Positions 12,110-23,930 are shown, numbered from the stretch's first letter. The stretch is DNA of 64,000 bases from Sipunculus nudus (GCA_026874595.1 CM049311.1:75404453-75468452), one strand, 5' to 3'. Numbers and translations: made by a program. Notes: generated from the sequence alone by a model not told the origin.

Positions 12110-12700
12110 CTTGTTGTAAATATGCGAAAGGTCTTCGGACTTTATATGTAACAAGGAGTTAGTTATAGAATGAATGCCGAATCTGAAGATAATGTGCTTG
12201 GATCGAACAGCATGTGTCAGTGATTTCCTATAAGAGGGGCAGTTAAATGTATGATTCCTGACACCTAAGAAGGATTAAACTCCGCAGATACCAGCCCCTT
12301 GCAGGGGGTGGGGTAGGGTATAATATCGGGTGACGTTCTTATTCTGGGGGATCGCTCTTCTCTACCCTTTTATCATACCCTCATCAAAGTCTGGTCCACC
12401 CCGCCCCCGCTGGTATCTGTTTGTCTTGTTCTTTGAACTGTACCCCGATTCTTGGATTCGTTTTCGTCACCGTATAAGCAGATCACTTTATTAAAGGTCT
12501 ACCTCGTGGCAAGAGAGATCATCATCTTCGTGAGGATGACGGTTGGTATAATGAGAGAAGCATGTTGCTTGCTCTGTGAATTGCGATATGTATGTTATTG
12601 AAACCCAAATCCATTTTGGATATATATGTATACCATTGAAAAGCGAACATTATCACTAATAAATCAGGAATATTTATCAAGCCCCCTCGGCTATAGGAAG
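12110..12700 (+). repeat. Island M, copy 1
   Basis: Nearly collinear with the reverse complement of 24905-25445 over more than 500 bp. Shared blocks are 'gggtgacgttcttattctgg', 'tcaaagtctggtccaccccg', 'ttctttgaactgtacccc', 'aagcagatcactttattaaa' and 'ccattgaaaagcgaacatta'. A more diverged copy lies at 45850-46250 with a partial repeat at 46370-46500. No frame is conserved. This is the best-preserved pair in the inverted block. Confidence 0.85.
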
Positions 12701-13165
12701 GCTATTATATAGGGGTTTATTTCTATATTGATATTTTGGCCTCATTTATGGAAGGGTATAGCCTTTCCTATATATATCGACCCAAAACCATCGAAAAGAA
12801 TAGTTTTACATCCATTTTTGTGCTAGATTTCAATTACGGCTGGTCTCCTCAAATCTGACCTTTGGTCAGAGTATTAATCTTAGGTAACTGATTTAAACTT
12901 GGCTTAATTTAGACTTATTTTTCAAGAATGTACGCTGCAAAACAAATTCTCTATTATCGCTCAGTTTAGGGCAGCATCGGGTGGGAGGGTGGGTGTTGGT
13001 GTGCTTCCAGTGACCCAGTGCAGATAAATGTCATATTATATTATTCATGCACGTTATTTAAATTGACCTGTCAGGAGTACAACCATTAGAATTCGGGACA
13101 AAACACAATCTCTCGCGATACCAAAGTATAATACATTACCTTAATTGCCTCCCTATATATATACA
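12700..13165. other. Junction between direct and inverted islands; no gene seen
   Basis: Island M in unit orientation ends near 12700 and inverted island F begins near 13165, so an inversion breakpoint should lie in this stretch. AT-rich, without a recognisable element. Confidence 0.45.
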
Positions 13166-13265
13166 AAGCGCACACATTCTGCGAATGGCCACTGGCTATG
13201 ACCTTTATGTAAATGACCCCTGTGACAAGATAATTTCATTATGATATGTATAATAACAATAAAAT
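13165..13265 (-). repeat. Island F, copy 1 (inverted)
   Basis: The reverse complement of 39370-39500 contains 'ccattctgcgaatgaccact' followed by 'cgacccctgt'. Here the matching words are 'cattctgcgaatggccact' and 'tgacccctgt' with a similar gap. Short and only moderately conserved; its place next to inverted island E supports the call. Confidence 0.5.
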
Positions 13266-14154
13266 CATCGTAAATTATAGTGACCCCGTGTGTCCGCGAG
13301 GAATATTTTCCCAGGGCCAGTGATGATGTCTTTACATTTGACATTCTTGTTGCCTGCACCCACGAACACCCAGGTATTTAAATGAATGTGACCGCAATAT
13401 GCCTGTCCACATATAAAGATACCTGTCGACTCCACACTATACCTAAAATGTAGACAATGCAATATAAAGTACTTTACACCGTTTACTCTTTGCAATGTTA
13501 AGGCTATATATTATAATGTGTGTCTAACTTAGCCTAGGCCAGAATACACCCGGGTATACTTTGGCCTATATTTATAGTCTATTTTACACCCCACCATGCA
13601 GTCCAGTTTATACCCCCTCCCACGAGTCACAGAAACTAATAAACTTGTATCATACAAGATGCGGAGATCCATTTGATTCCTATAATATGGATAACATACC
13701 TAAGCTTATGAATTATTTATAAAATCTTCCTGCTATCGCCATTCATTGTTAATAATCGGATTTAAAGATTTAAGAGCTACTCCAACTTTGTTTGCTATTA
13801 ACAGCAATAATCAAGCCTAAGGGAGTATAAAATGGACTCGGACAAATTATACCTCGGGATATAATCAAGTGTAGCCCATTTTATACCCTGGGTATAGTTT
13901 TGGTTATAGGCTAGATTTTTCCCGGGTATACAATCAAGGGGCGCTATTCTGGCCTGCTACACCAGCCGTCCCACAATCCCAAAATGGAAGAGGGGTTGGG
14001 TATAGAAACGACCTCCCGTGGAATTGTGGTCTGGATAGAGCAGGATTCTCATCGATGTTTTACCTATCTGTTTGAAATGTGTATGATTAATATATATAGG
14101 CATATTTAATTGTGTTGTAATTTGCATGTTCCCTACGCTTTCTTAGTTAAAATA

Positions 14155-14515
14155 GGAACCCCGTGATAAAAAGGTGTTTAATATGCGCCGTATGTTGAAT
14201 GACAAGTAAATTACATGTTCCCCATTTTACATGTTTCTATAGTTAAAACATCGACCCCTTGTCACGTGACATCATGCGGGGAGGAGAGAAGTGGCCTCTC
14301 CTACCGTGATTAGGTAAGATTACAAGATAGCAGCTGTGAGTGATAATGGGGGCTTCTTGAGCAGCCGTGCATGAACGAGGTCTGGCCCTTGAGAGCCTCT
14401 TGCGTCTCATATTGCTGCACCTGAAACATTATGTAACCTACATGTCATCTGGACCTGTCAATGGATGAACAAGGGATGGAACTGATCTTGGGATAACGAG
14501 GCTTAATTAACTGCA
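14155..14515 (-). repeat. Island E, copy 1 (inverted)
   Basis: Reverse-complement match to 38240-38785 and 55515-55985. The core at 14285-14440 is the strongest conservation in the window: 'ggcctctccta.cgtgatta', 'ggtaagattaca', 'cagctgtgagtgataatggg', 'gcccttgagagcctcttgcg' and 'tctcatattgctgcacctga' are shared with few changes. It contains a CAGCTG E-box, a CAGGTG E-box (on the unit-forward strand) and TAATTA at about 14503. No shared open frame. A regulatory or RNA element is likelier than an exon. Confidence 0.85.
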
Positions 14516-15904
14516 TGTGCGATTCCTTGAATATACTACTAGTATACAGAGACGGAGAGCACTGCATGCTTTCTAGTGGTGTCCTGCCTGATATTACTAA
14601 ATGTCTCTCCTTTGACCACATAACCAATCATATGCTAGCTAACAAACCCTTAACTATGACACCTTACTTGTGTTTTTTTCTTAAAGAAGAAAATGAAACA
14701 TATTATCCAGCTGCAAAGTTAGGAGGCGATGAGAGCAAGTTTCTAAACAGATCTGACATGTGGCTTAGTGTCAAGGTCACAGGGAGCACCCAGTTTTCAA
14801 ATTCCTTCTGATTGGCTCATTCATCATGGAAATCTAAGCATAAGATTTACTGCCTGGTCCCTGAATAAGTGCCATTGGGTGATATAAACAGAACATTTAA
14901 GCATAATAATGGCTCCAAGTGGGGCTTGTAGCTACCTGCACATTTTCTTGTTTTAACTTATTAGAAATGGTTTACACACCCATGCAGGTAAAGACCCAAG
15001 TTTGTTTATTTTGAGAAAATTATTTGTTTAATTTAAAAATCTGTGTTCTCGCTCGCACACCAATATTTTATATGGAGTGCTTGTAAGCCTCCCAGTGAGG
15101 CTTATACAACGTCGGCTACTTGAATATATATATTTATATATCTACGATTGTTTGTCTACGCCCGTCTTTCTGTCTCAGTGTGTATTTCTCTGCCAGTTTT
15201 TGTCTGCATGTGTTTCTGTCGGGCTCTCCTCTATCTGTATCTGCCTTCTGCAACTCTGCCTGTTTTTATCCACCTATAGCTTCTTTCATCTCTGGTGCGC
15301 CTTTCCCTTTTTTCCGGACCCCGTTTTAGTTTCTGATCAAATTTGTTAATTTTTTAACAAGCTCCCACGTGCAGGGTGAAACCAACCTGTAATTTCCACA
15401 TGTTCGTATTCTCCTGTCCAGCCTTTGACATAAACGGTATATATCCGCGCTTAAGATTCTTGTGGTCGGTACACGATATATAGACACACGACCTCTCGAC
15501 TGAATGCCCCGTGAGAAATTGACAGGACACGACGAGCCGCGTGCTCTCCACCGTTGTTTTGAATACAACCAATCAGCGCCAAGTTCCGTTATTCAGTTAC
15601 CTCCGCTAGTTATTCTGTCCTGTTTATTATAATTAGTCATGTCGTCGCAAGTTTTACTATCTATACATGCAAGAAAATATCACGCTGTTTATAACTGGTT
15701 AATTGCCAAAGTGTCATATTTACGTAACATGTATGCATCTGATAATATATACGTTTCCCTGTAATTAAGGTGGTTTGTTTGTCATTAGCCGGGACTCCTT
15801 TAAATAGTCTGCGTATTGATTAATGAATCTAACTAAATCTGGTCGGCATCAGTGTCAGAGAGTGATGCCGAACTTAATTTGTCTGATTTGTGGTCCCAAA
15901 TGAT

Positions 15905-15949
<45 letters not shown>

Positions 15950-16220
15950 CACACACCCACACACGTAAATTAAATAAAAAAAGAGATGCACCAAGGATAG
16001 CCCATCAGGTTATGTGTGAAATTATATAAGGATACAAAAAATACATGCACCCTATGGATTCGAAAAAAATGAGAACATCAAGCAACGAGCGTAAAACCGT
16101 TCAATCTTTGTAATCCAGCCCTTCACAGTACCATGCAGTATATACAGTCATGACATCTGAAAAATTCACAACGGGAAAACCATGCACAACGAATCAAACT
16201 AAGTAATCCATGGACAGGCC
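14515..16220. other. No gene seen between islands E and D
   Basis: Open frames such as 14515-14811 and 15077-15349 do not resemble proteins and overlap simple sequence. The GC-richer patch at 15360-15600 has no second copy that I could find. Confidence 0.45.
15907..15940. repeat. (CT)n microsatellite
   Basis: About 16 CT dinucleotides followed by short TA and CA runs. Confidence 0.95.
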
Positions 16221-16224
16221 TAAT

Positions 16225-17110
16225 AATTTCTGCACGAAATCCTGAGCATCTTCTGCATGTATGAACCTTCTGCATCTTCTATATGGACCTTCTGCATCTT
16301 CTTTATGAATCCTCTGCATCTTCTGTATGAATATTCTGTATCTTCTGTATGAATCTTCTGTATCTTCTGTATGAATCTTCTGTATGAATCTTCTACATCT
16401 TCTGTATGAATCTTCTGCATTTACTGTATGAATGTTCTGCATCTTCAGTTTGAATCTTCTGCATCTTCTGTATGAATCTTTTGCATCTTCTGTATGAATC
16501 TTCTGCATCTTCGGTATGAATCTTTTGCCTCTTCTGTATGTATATGAATATTTTGCATCTTCTGTATATGAATCTTCAGCATATTCTGTATGAATCTTTT
16601 GCATCTTCTTTGTGAATATTCTGCATCTTCTGTATGAATCTTCTGCATCTTTTGTATGAATCTTTTGCATCTGCTGTATGAATCTTCTGCAAATCTGTAT
16701 GAATCTACTGCAACATATGTATGAATCTTCTGTATCGTCTGTGTGAACCTTCTGTATCTTCTATATGAATCTTCTGCATTTTCTGTATGAATTTTCTACA
16801 TCTTCTGTGTGAATCTTCTGCATCTTCTGCACGTATGAATCTTTTGTATTATCTGTAGGAATCGTATGCATCTTCTATATGGACCTTCTGCATCTTCTGT
16901 ATGAATCTTCTGCATCTTCTTTGTGAATATTCTGCATCTTCTGTATGAATTTTCTGCATCTTAATTCTGTTTGAATCTTTGGCAATTTCTGTATGGACCT
17001 TCTGCATCTTCTGTATAAATCTTCTGCATCTTCTGTATGAATCTTCTGCGACATCTGTATGAATCTACCTCCTCTTAATTCTGTATCGACCTTCAGTATG
17101 AAGCTTCTGA
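16225..17110. repeat. 22-bp minisatellite array
   Basis: About 40 imperfect units of 'gaatcttctgcatcttctgt' plus 'at' (22 bp), with variants, over nearly 0.9 kb. On the minus strand all three frames stay open for long stretches and encode the same 22-residue cycle (such as 'IHTEDAEDSYRRCRRF'), because the unit is not a multiple of three. The 158-codon frame at 16194-16670 is therefore explained by the repeat, not by a gene. Confidence 0.95.
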
Positions 17111-17619
17111 ATTTCTCACGAATCCTTCACTACAAGAGAAATGCATCACATCCCTTCTATATACAGTCAGTTCGATGAGAAGTTAACAAAATTAACAATG
17201 AATCTATCCCTGAGCAAATTTAATGCATGCATGGACTGATATATAATAAAGCCGCAAGGCGGAAGAATACTTTTGAAAGAATTAACACACCATCTGTCAG
17301 TCCGTGCATCTCTGAGTCTTCAGTGTATATATAAAGAGATGAAATCACTGAGTATACGGGACGTGTGACAACCTTTTGCATGCATGCACGATGTAGGTGA
17401 TAATTCGTGTTTTCCGCAGAGTCGCCTCTTCTTGGCGTTCTCTGTAATTGTCGACGTCTCGGCGACCACGCATGGATGCCTCACACATCATTACTTTCAG
17501 CGGGTCCTATGTTTAACCTGCAGGTGCATATAAAGAGCATTGAAAAGAACAGGTGTCCAGATAATTGCTGTACATCAATGAACTGCATTAAACTTAAACT
17601 AAATTAAAGACCAGTCGAA

Positions 17620-17800
17620 TATGCACCAGTTCCTGTTCCCAGAAGAGCGGACGCCAAACATGCAAGACATGTGTGCTGACCATGCACGCGTTGCCTCTCA
17701 TAGAGGGCGCGTGCATGCATTACACGTGCGGGATGTGGACGTGTCCATCTCCCCTGGAAGTTTTCCTCAGGTAACCAGTTCAGTCTGACCTTTCGCCAAG
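17620..17800 (-). repeat. Island D, copy 1 (inverted)
   Basis: Reverse complement matches 37685-37945 and 52985-53240. Shared words are 'gaaaggtca', 'cttcca.gggaga', 'catcccgcacgtgtaatgca' (here) versus 'atatcccgcacgtgtaatgc', and 'cacaggaactg/aacaggaactgg' at the distal end (copies 1 and 2). CACGTG is kept in all three copies. Noncoding. Confidence 0.75.
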
Positions 17801-18439
17801 TCACCAGCAGCATTTTCAAACATTTATGTGAGGTTGGGGATAAAATATGTGTCCGAGAGCATGGGAGTATATTGACTATTTTGGGTCTGTGTGTGTGTGT
17901 GTGGGGGGGGGGGGGGTAATCTCCTTTTCGCACGGTGTTGAAAATTTGAAAAGTTTTATTCAGAAAAGGAGTTTTATATACTGTCAATATTTTGTTTGCC
18001 TTTGAACCTGCCTATCGTGGCTCCAGTTAAAGGCGACACTCCCATGCACCTCACTTCTACAGTCTATAATTTTAAAAATCATGTATAACATGCATGAGCT
18101 ATGACTGTGGCAATGTGATTTTAAACCTTGTTTTACGCCTGGTATAGTAGTTTGATTGACAATCTATATCATACAAACTACAGGCTACATGTATATACAC
18201 TCTTTAGTTTTATAAGCGTATAATGGCTTTATTATATGTTTTGACAGGCATGCACGCTAATGTTAAGCAAGACAGGTGGTTGACAAAGATGATAATTATT
18301 TTATTGCCTTTCATGCATTTTACCCTAAATATATCTATATAAACCTCTTTATATCTTTATATGAATATGGACACATATTCTAGAGGGTCGAGGCAAGCAC
18401 GCATTCGGCCACACAATGCAGCATCTATATATGACAGAC

Positions 18440-18560
18440 GAACACAAGCGGCGGCTGTCAGACGGCACAAAGGACGCGTGCACCTGCTCGTGTATGTTAA
18501 TTACAGCCGGGATTACGTCACGGCCTCCAAATGACCATGGCAACACTATACTAGTCCCAA
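18440..18560 (-). repeat. Island B, copy 1 (inverted)
   Basis: Reverse complement matches 35065-35205 and 51515-51605. All three share a 'tgacgtaatcccg' word, a bZIP/CRE-like site, with 'caccatgg..tca'-type sequence on one side and 'cacctgct/gcaggtg' on the other. Here the strand shown reads 'cgtgcacctgctcg', 'gccgggattacgtcacgg' and 'ccatggcaacact'. A short open frame exists but is not shared. Confidence 0.75.
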
Positions 18561-19636
18561 AGCAGATGCTCGTGTTATATGAGTTCTTGGAATATTGACA
18601 GTCCAAGCCAAACCTATATATATAATAATATCGCGTAATCCTATTCCACAGCTGTGCATTTCCGTCTATCTCATGCACAACATCTATTTTTCTTTTAAAT
18701 CTAAATGTTACTATAGCCAATGTATAGTTTCACATATTGCATTGCTGCCCGTATGGCTTTACATTATATATGTACCAGATATGAAATGCGAAACTCAAAC
18801 CATGAACAATGAAGGTAAACTGTTAAAATGCCAGATGTTTAAATTATGTAGTTGTTTATTATTATTTGCAAGCAGACTTCCATTAGAATTTAAAATATAA
18901 ATATAACATTCAGGACATTGTTAATTTATATAATCATAAATATGAAGAGACAAACTATATCTAAAATATAAATGATAAGCGTTTTCAAGCATGTATCTTT
19001 CCCATTTCGTAAAAGAGTGCATGGTGCTTAGTTTCCTGCTCTTATAGATATATCCATTTTCTTTTTTACTTGAGCTATCTATAACCCCACTCGGCAACGT
19101 GCAGTTTAATATTCTCTTTCATAAAAAAAAGTTTCCATTGATACCCGCCAAAATATGATAAATAACCTGATAAATTATATATTTTATAATGTCTGTCTAT
19201 ATCCTTCTGTTTCGCATCTTTATGCATTTTTTCGTCCACTTATTCAACATTCCTTTTACCTCATGCAGTGTAAATTTGTCTATTTGTAGTCTTAGTATAT
19301 CTTCATATACCTAATGTCACCCCTCAGGCCTGCTTCACCAATTAAAACCCGTTTTTCTGTGTATGTTAGCATGCATATAAATGAGCATGTGTTTATATGT
19401 GGATGAATCGGGTACCTTTATATGACTGCATGTCTCTTGATAAATAGAGATAATATAAAGCATCTGTCAGGTTAGTGTATAAGGAAAATAACAAAGCAAT
19501 ACCGGATGATAAAATCAGTTGACCATGGATGCATTAGACCGAGAGTTCGTGCTGATAGTGACAATGAAAGCAAAACATGACTTGTTGTTCAAAATAAAGG
19601 TTTCTAGACAACGTTGCCGATGAAGAAAAAACTTGC
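18560..19636. other. No gene seen
   Basis: AT-rich sequence with no convincing frame or repeat. It lies outside the recognised duplicated islands. Confidence 0.5.
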
Positions 19637-20205
19637 TAAAACTTGCATAATCGGGGAAACCCGGTGAAAACGGTCAAAATGGCCGAAACCGCAAGTACAA
19701 GGGCTATGAGTCTCGAGGCAGTGTCGTTCACAGGATCGAGTTCGGCTCTTGAATGGCATGGCTTGGACTCCGCTGCTGGGATCGGTGGAGGGAATGTGGG
19801 TTGCTTCTGGCTTTGTGGCTGTGGGTGCTGTAGCTTTCCAAATAAGGACAACGGCTCGAGATGGACGGTGGCGCCCTCTACGGCTCCCTGCTTGGCTTGG
19901 CGTGGCACTGCGACTGTTGGCTGTGAGAACATGCTTAAGGAACGCACAGGGCTGAGGTCTTGACCGCAGCATACTGTAGCTGCTCGATGAGCGTATACTT
20001 CTTTTGAGTTTTGAGACAACGCCAAACTGTCTGCATGGGGATGGAGGTGCATGGTGTACAGGTACTCGGCGCGGAGTGGGCGTGGATGCTGCTGCTGTGC
20101 TGTTTTGTCCGACTTCTTGGACTCGGTGCGTGGCGTTCTGGAGCTAACCTGGGAACGCGTCTTGGATTTCTTTGCGCTTAGCTTGGTGTGGCATACTCTC
20201 CGCAT
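19636..20205 (-). CDS. Unrecognised GC-rich reading frame, 189 codons
   Basis: The longest open frame outside the repeats and the retrotransposon. It lies in a patch of clearly higher GC than its surroundings (about 19640-20400). The first ATG is at 20205; a stop lies nine codons upstream. The predicted product is basic and Ser/Lys/Arg-rich at the start ('KLSAKKSKTRSQVSSRTPR'), Pro/Gln-rich in the middle ('KLQHPQPQSQKQPTFPPPIP'), and ends with a hydrophobic segment at about residues 166-183 ('LIALVLAVSAILTVFTGF') and a short tail. It matches no family I know. Another minus-strand frame (20178-20468, 96 codons) overlaps its start in a different phase, so this could be one exon of a spliced gene, a frameshifted relic, or chance openness in GC-rich DNA. 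Open frames on the opposite strand reduce confidence. Confidence 0.3.
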   Translation of the reverse strand: MRRVCHTKLSAKKSKTRSQVSSRTPRTESKKSDKTAQQQHPRPLRAEYLYTMHLHPHADSLALSQNSKEVYAHRAATVCCGQDLSPVRSLSMFSQPTVAVPRQAKQGAVEGATVHLEPLSLFGKLQHPQPQSQKQPTFPPPIPAAESKPCHSRAELDPVNDTASRLIALVLAVSAILTVFTGFPRLCKF

Positions 20206-20419
20206 GCAGACTTCGCTTCTGCATGTTTCCCCTTACAACAATCTTGAGGCCATGTTACTGGTACAAAACTATTTTCTTGTCTTTCGTCGTTGGTGAAGGA
20301 ACCGGTGCGGGCAGTTATAGAACTACACAGCCCCGACTTCACTTTTCTGTTGCTGCTGTAGCCGAACGGGAGACCATGATGGGACAGCGATTTCAAAAGA
20401 CCGAAACGTTGTGAATGGG

Positions 20420-21826
20420 AAGGTAATATACCGCATACATGTATATGTGTGACTGTTGATTTATACAAAACAATATAGCGATGATTGCCTGTGACGGGAA
20501 GTTCGAAACGTGAACGGACAAACAGTTATTGTCAAGCTATGCAGTCATAACCACGTTGCTTCAACAGGTCAAGGCGTTTGGTTTGTGACCTCTTTATATT
20601 TGACCCGCATCCGCATATTTACTCAAGGGAGACGTTGACGGACGTGCGGGTATATTACTATATATAGTATACATAAGCGCGGGTTCGTCAGTTCGGTCAG
20701 GTCACTGCATGCACTTAATCATTCTTTACCTGACTTAGGTGGCGGTCATTTAAGGTCATCCTTAAAGCAGTGAACTGAAAATGTTGTCATAAATCACTGG
20801 GGAAAAAAGTTGTACCTCAAGATTTGATAAAACTGTTTCTTTAACAAAGAATACTTCCCCATGTCAATGCAAATACAGATAGGTGTCCGGAAATGTCACA
20901 CACACACACACACAAAACACACGCGTTTTTATTTTGTGCACACATTGATTTTGACATGTCGGTGTTTAAGTATCCTTAATTATATTTACCATTTATAATT
21001 ATTTAAAAGCTGGCATCCTTAAAAATTTAAATATACATATTACATACAGGACATTGTTAATGTATATAAACAAAATTTTAAAGGACAAAAAAAAAAATTA
21101 AAAAAAATGCCAAATGATAAGCATTTCCATATATGTCTATTTCCTCTTGCACGTAACCCTACACAGTCATGAGCGGTTTTATTTCCTCAAATCTTAAAAG
21201 AAAAAACGTAACGTTGATACTGCGAAAACATTATAAATTACATGTTCCTGTAATAACATTCAGCCACGTGAGAATGGACTCTATAAATATCCCTTAGTGA
21301 ATAACGTCCGCTGATTCAGGTGCGAAAGATAAGTGTATCTAAGTCAGTATAAGGCCAAGTTGGGGGCAGGTCGTTCATTCAAATGGACCGCCCCTATATA
21401 TACATGTAACAACCAAAGGGTTATATCGTTGATAAAATCTCGTTTATATATACCAAGAACTGATTGTTTCTATAGATAAACGTATGCTATATATAGCTAT
21501 TTGAGGTAGTTGTGCCTCTGAAGGCTATAAACATTTACAAAGGTTTTAAATAATTGTTGAATAATTATTATACATGTATAACATTTATCTGTTTGCAACG
21601 TCAGCGGAGACCTATTGTCAAGATTAAATTATACGATCAGATAATTTTAGTTCAGCTCCAATTCATTTATCAGACTTTTTAAGGAATCAGTTGTTCTGAT
21701 TCATTGCTGCTAAACATTGTCGTCATTTCCCGGGGTGCATGGGATTATGATTATGATGATCTGCTTGGTGAGGTGGGCTATTGTAACGTCCCGGTGATGG
21801 TTATATAAGTTATATGTTGTATTTTA
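20420..21826. other. No gene seen
   Basis: AT-rich, with a short (CA)n run at 20897-20915. No island copy or convincing frame was found before the retrotransposon. Confidence 0.5.
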
Positions 21827-23240
21827 CAGGTTATGTCCCTTTTCTTTTGAACTAAAGTTTCCAGCAGATTGGAAGACCGCTAGGATCACTCCTATATACA
21901 AAGGATCTGGATGTAAGGATGATCCAAATAACTACCGACCGATCTCAGTTATAGGCCATGTGCCAAAAATAATAGAACAGTTCGTTAAATCGCGCCTCAT
22001 TACGTTTTTTGAAAGTAATAATCTATTTTCGGATAAACAGTTCGCTTATCTTCCTAATCGTTCAACTTCATTTGCCTTGCACAGCATAATTGACGAATGC
22101 TTAATCAGTCTTAATAACAATAACGTTACCGCAGCATGTTTCCTCGATGTAAAAAAGGGTTTTGATAGCCTTGATCATACTGTCTTACTTACAAAAATGA
22201 GTGACTATGGCATAAAAGGTATACCGCTTATGTGGTTCGAAAACTACCTGTCTAATCGTAAGCAAGTGGTTTATTCTAATGGATTGCTTTCAGAACCACG
22301 CACCTTGGACATAGGTACCCCACAGGGCACTGTCCTTGGACCTATATTTTTCCTTTTTTATTTAAATGATCTTCCAATGTTCCTCAGTGAGAAATGCGTC
22401 ATTTATGCTGATGATATTTCAATTTATTCTTCAGCGAATTCAGCCGCTAAAGCTATAGAGTCATTACAAGTAAATCTCGGAATTGCACTTAAATGGTTTA
22501 GAGAGAATCGACTGAGTATAAATCCCCAAAAATCATCATTCATATTATTTGGCCCTAAGTCTAAAACCAATGGAAATCATCTGAACATTTCCATGGATAA
22601 CATTACAGTGATGCCGGTTGAACACACAAAGCTTTTAGGTGTTATCATCGACGCTGGTCTTACATGGAAAAAACATATATATTCAACTGGTGTGCGACAA
22701 AATAGTATCAAAACTAGGTCTCCTTTTCAGATTAAGTAAAACCTTAGATATCTTTAGTTTAAACACACTTTACAATGCCTTAATTCAGAGTCACATTGAT
22801 TATTGTATATCTGTCTGGTGTAATTCCTCCAAAACGTATTTATTACAACTCCAAAAACTTCAAAATAGAGCTGCTAGAATCGTTACTAAAACTTACCAAT
22901 ATATCCTCTACATCATTAATTGCAACATTGGGTTGGATGAATGTTAAACAGAGATACCAATATTTTGTTTCTTTAATGGTCTTTAAATGTTTGTCTGGTA
23001 ATGCCCCTCCCTCTCTTACGCGTATACGTTCAACCGTGTTAATAGTGCATATAATACTCGTTTTTCTCAGGGCTTCAATTTATCATTATACCTAAACCAA
23101 ACAGAAAATACTTCAAAGCAAGTCTTGCATATGCTGGTCCCATCCACTGGAATTCTTTACCTGTAAGTGTCAAATCTGCAACCAGTCTCTACCAGTTTAA
23201 ATCATTGTACAAGCAATTTATGCCATATAATTTTTCATAG
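21826..23240 (+). pseudogene. Decayed ORF2 reverse transcriptase of the retrotransposon
   Basis: Reverse transcriptase that copied the element's RNA into DNA at the target site. From about 21840 the frame reads 'FPADWKTARITPIYKG' and 'NYRPISVI', then (counting from a GTG at 21960) 'QFAYLPNRST' at 27-36, 'FLDVKKGFD' at 61-69 with the first catalytic Asp, 'GTPQGTVLGP' at 119-128, 'YADD' at 149-152 with the other catalytic Asps, and 'RLSINPQKSS' after it. Motif A has KKGFD where SKAFD is usual. The frame is lost near 22675-22690 and is picked up in another phase with 'LYNALIQSHIDYCISVW' and 'LQKLQNRAARIVT'. It shifts again near 22905 ('KCLSGNAPPSL') and near 23050 ('IHWNSLPVSVKSATSLYQF'), ending at TAG 23238-23240. 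At least three frameshifts and the missing 5' part mean it is not functional. The GTG at 21960 is internal, not a start. Confidence 0.9.
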
Positions 23241-23606
23241 CTTGTTCACGGGTGCCTTTTCGTCTTTGTATTCATCACCTATATTACTGTGTCATTATGT
23301 AATATATTTATTGTGAAATCACGATCTTCCATGTTTTAATTTTTAGTTAGGCCTCTTATTTAAATTTATTTACTCAATATTCGTGTATATCATTTAAGAA
23401 TTTTTTTCTATGATCATTTTAAACCATATATGTAGAACTGTTTTTATGTATGCATGTATTTTAGTTTCAGTTCTTTCATATTTGCTTTTTAACTGTGTAC
23501 TTATCGATATCATCTAGACCAGGACCCTATTGAAAAACAGCTTTTGCTGAATAGGCTATCCTGGTTAAATATGTATTATAAATAAATAAATAAATAAATA
23601 AATAAA
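21826..23606 (+). mobile_element. 5'-truncated non-LTR retrotransposon (Jockey/CR1/L2-like)
   Basis: About 1.78 kb: the 3' part of an ORF2 with reverse transcriptase, a 3' UTR of about 370 bp, and an (AATA)n tail at about 23577-23606. Homology seems to begin abruptly near 21826-21845, just after 'tattttacag', which fits the usual 5' truncation on insertion. The apurinic endonuclease domain is absent. I see no clear target-site duplication. The tail type and domain order place it in the Jockey/CR1/L2 assemblage; the exact clade needs a phylogeny. It is not part of the duplicated islands. Confidence 0.9.
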
Positions 23607-23744
23607 CTAAGAGTTGAAATAAGGCTATTTTCCAGAAAAAAATATCTAGATACCACAGTTTTAATGCCACATTGATTGGTAATGAATGTGTGCTATATGG
23701 AATAAGATATAATTATTTGCTCACAATTAATAATATATCCAGGG

Positions 23745-23930
23745 GCAGTTTCAGGATTTAGGAAAACGGGAAGGGGGAGGTCCAAATCAAGAGGACTAAT
23801 AAATACCTGAAAAAGGTCCCCAGATCCAGAAAAGGGAGGTCCAGGTCACAAAATTTTGTCAGAAATCCTTAAAAAGAGTTGCTTCGGATGAAAAAACGGG
23901 GGCGGGGGGGGGCCGCTTTTGATATTCCTG
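23745..23930. mobile_element. Fragment of a GGATCC/GGATTC MITE-like family
   Basis: The sequence 'cagtttcaggatttagga' then 'gggggaggtccaaatc', 'gaggactaataa' and repeated 'ccccagatccaga' resembles 33725-33893 ('ggtggattcaggattttgga', 'ggttcaaactcaggaggact', 'aataa'). A poly-G run follows at 23899-23912. No coding capacity; ends are not defined. Confidence 0.5.

Noticed and set aside
16194-16670. 158-codon minus-strand reading frame
   Set aside because: It lies entirely in the 22-bp minisatellite; all three frames are open and give the same cyclic peptide.
16225-17110. Possible CRISPR array
   Set aside because: Units are contiguous with no unique spacers, and the context is eukaryotic.
21960-22739. 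259-codon frame as a complete gene
   Set aside because: Reverse transcriptase homology continues upstream of 21960 in the same frame and downstream in other frames; it is the open part of a decayed ORF2.
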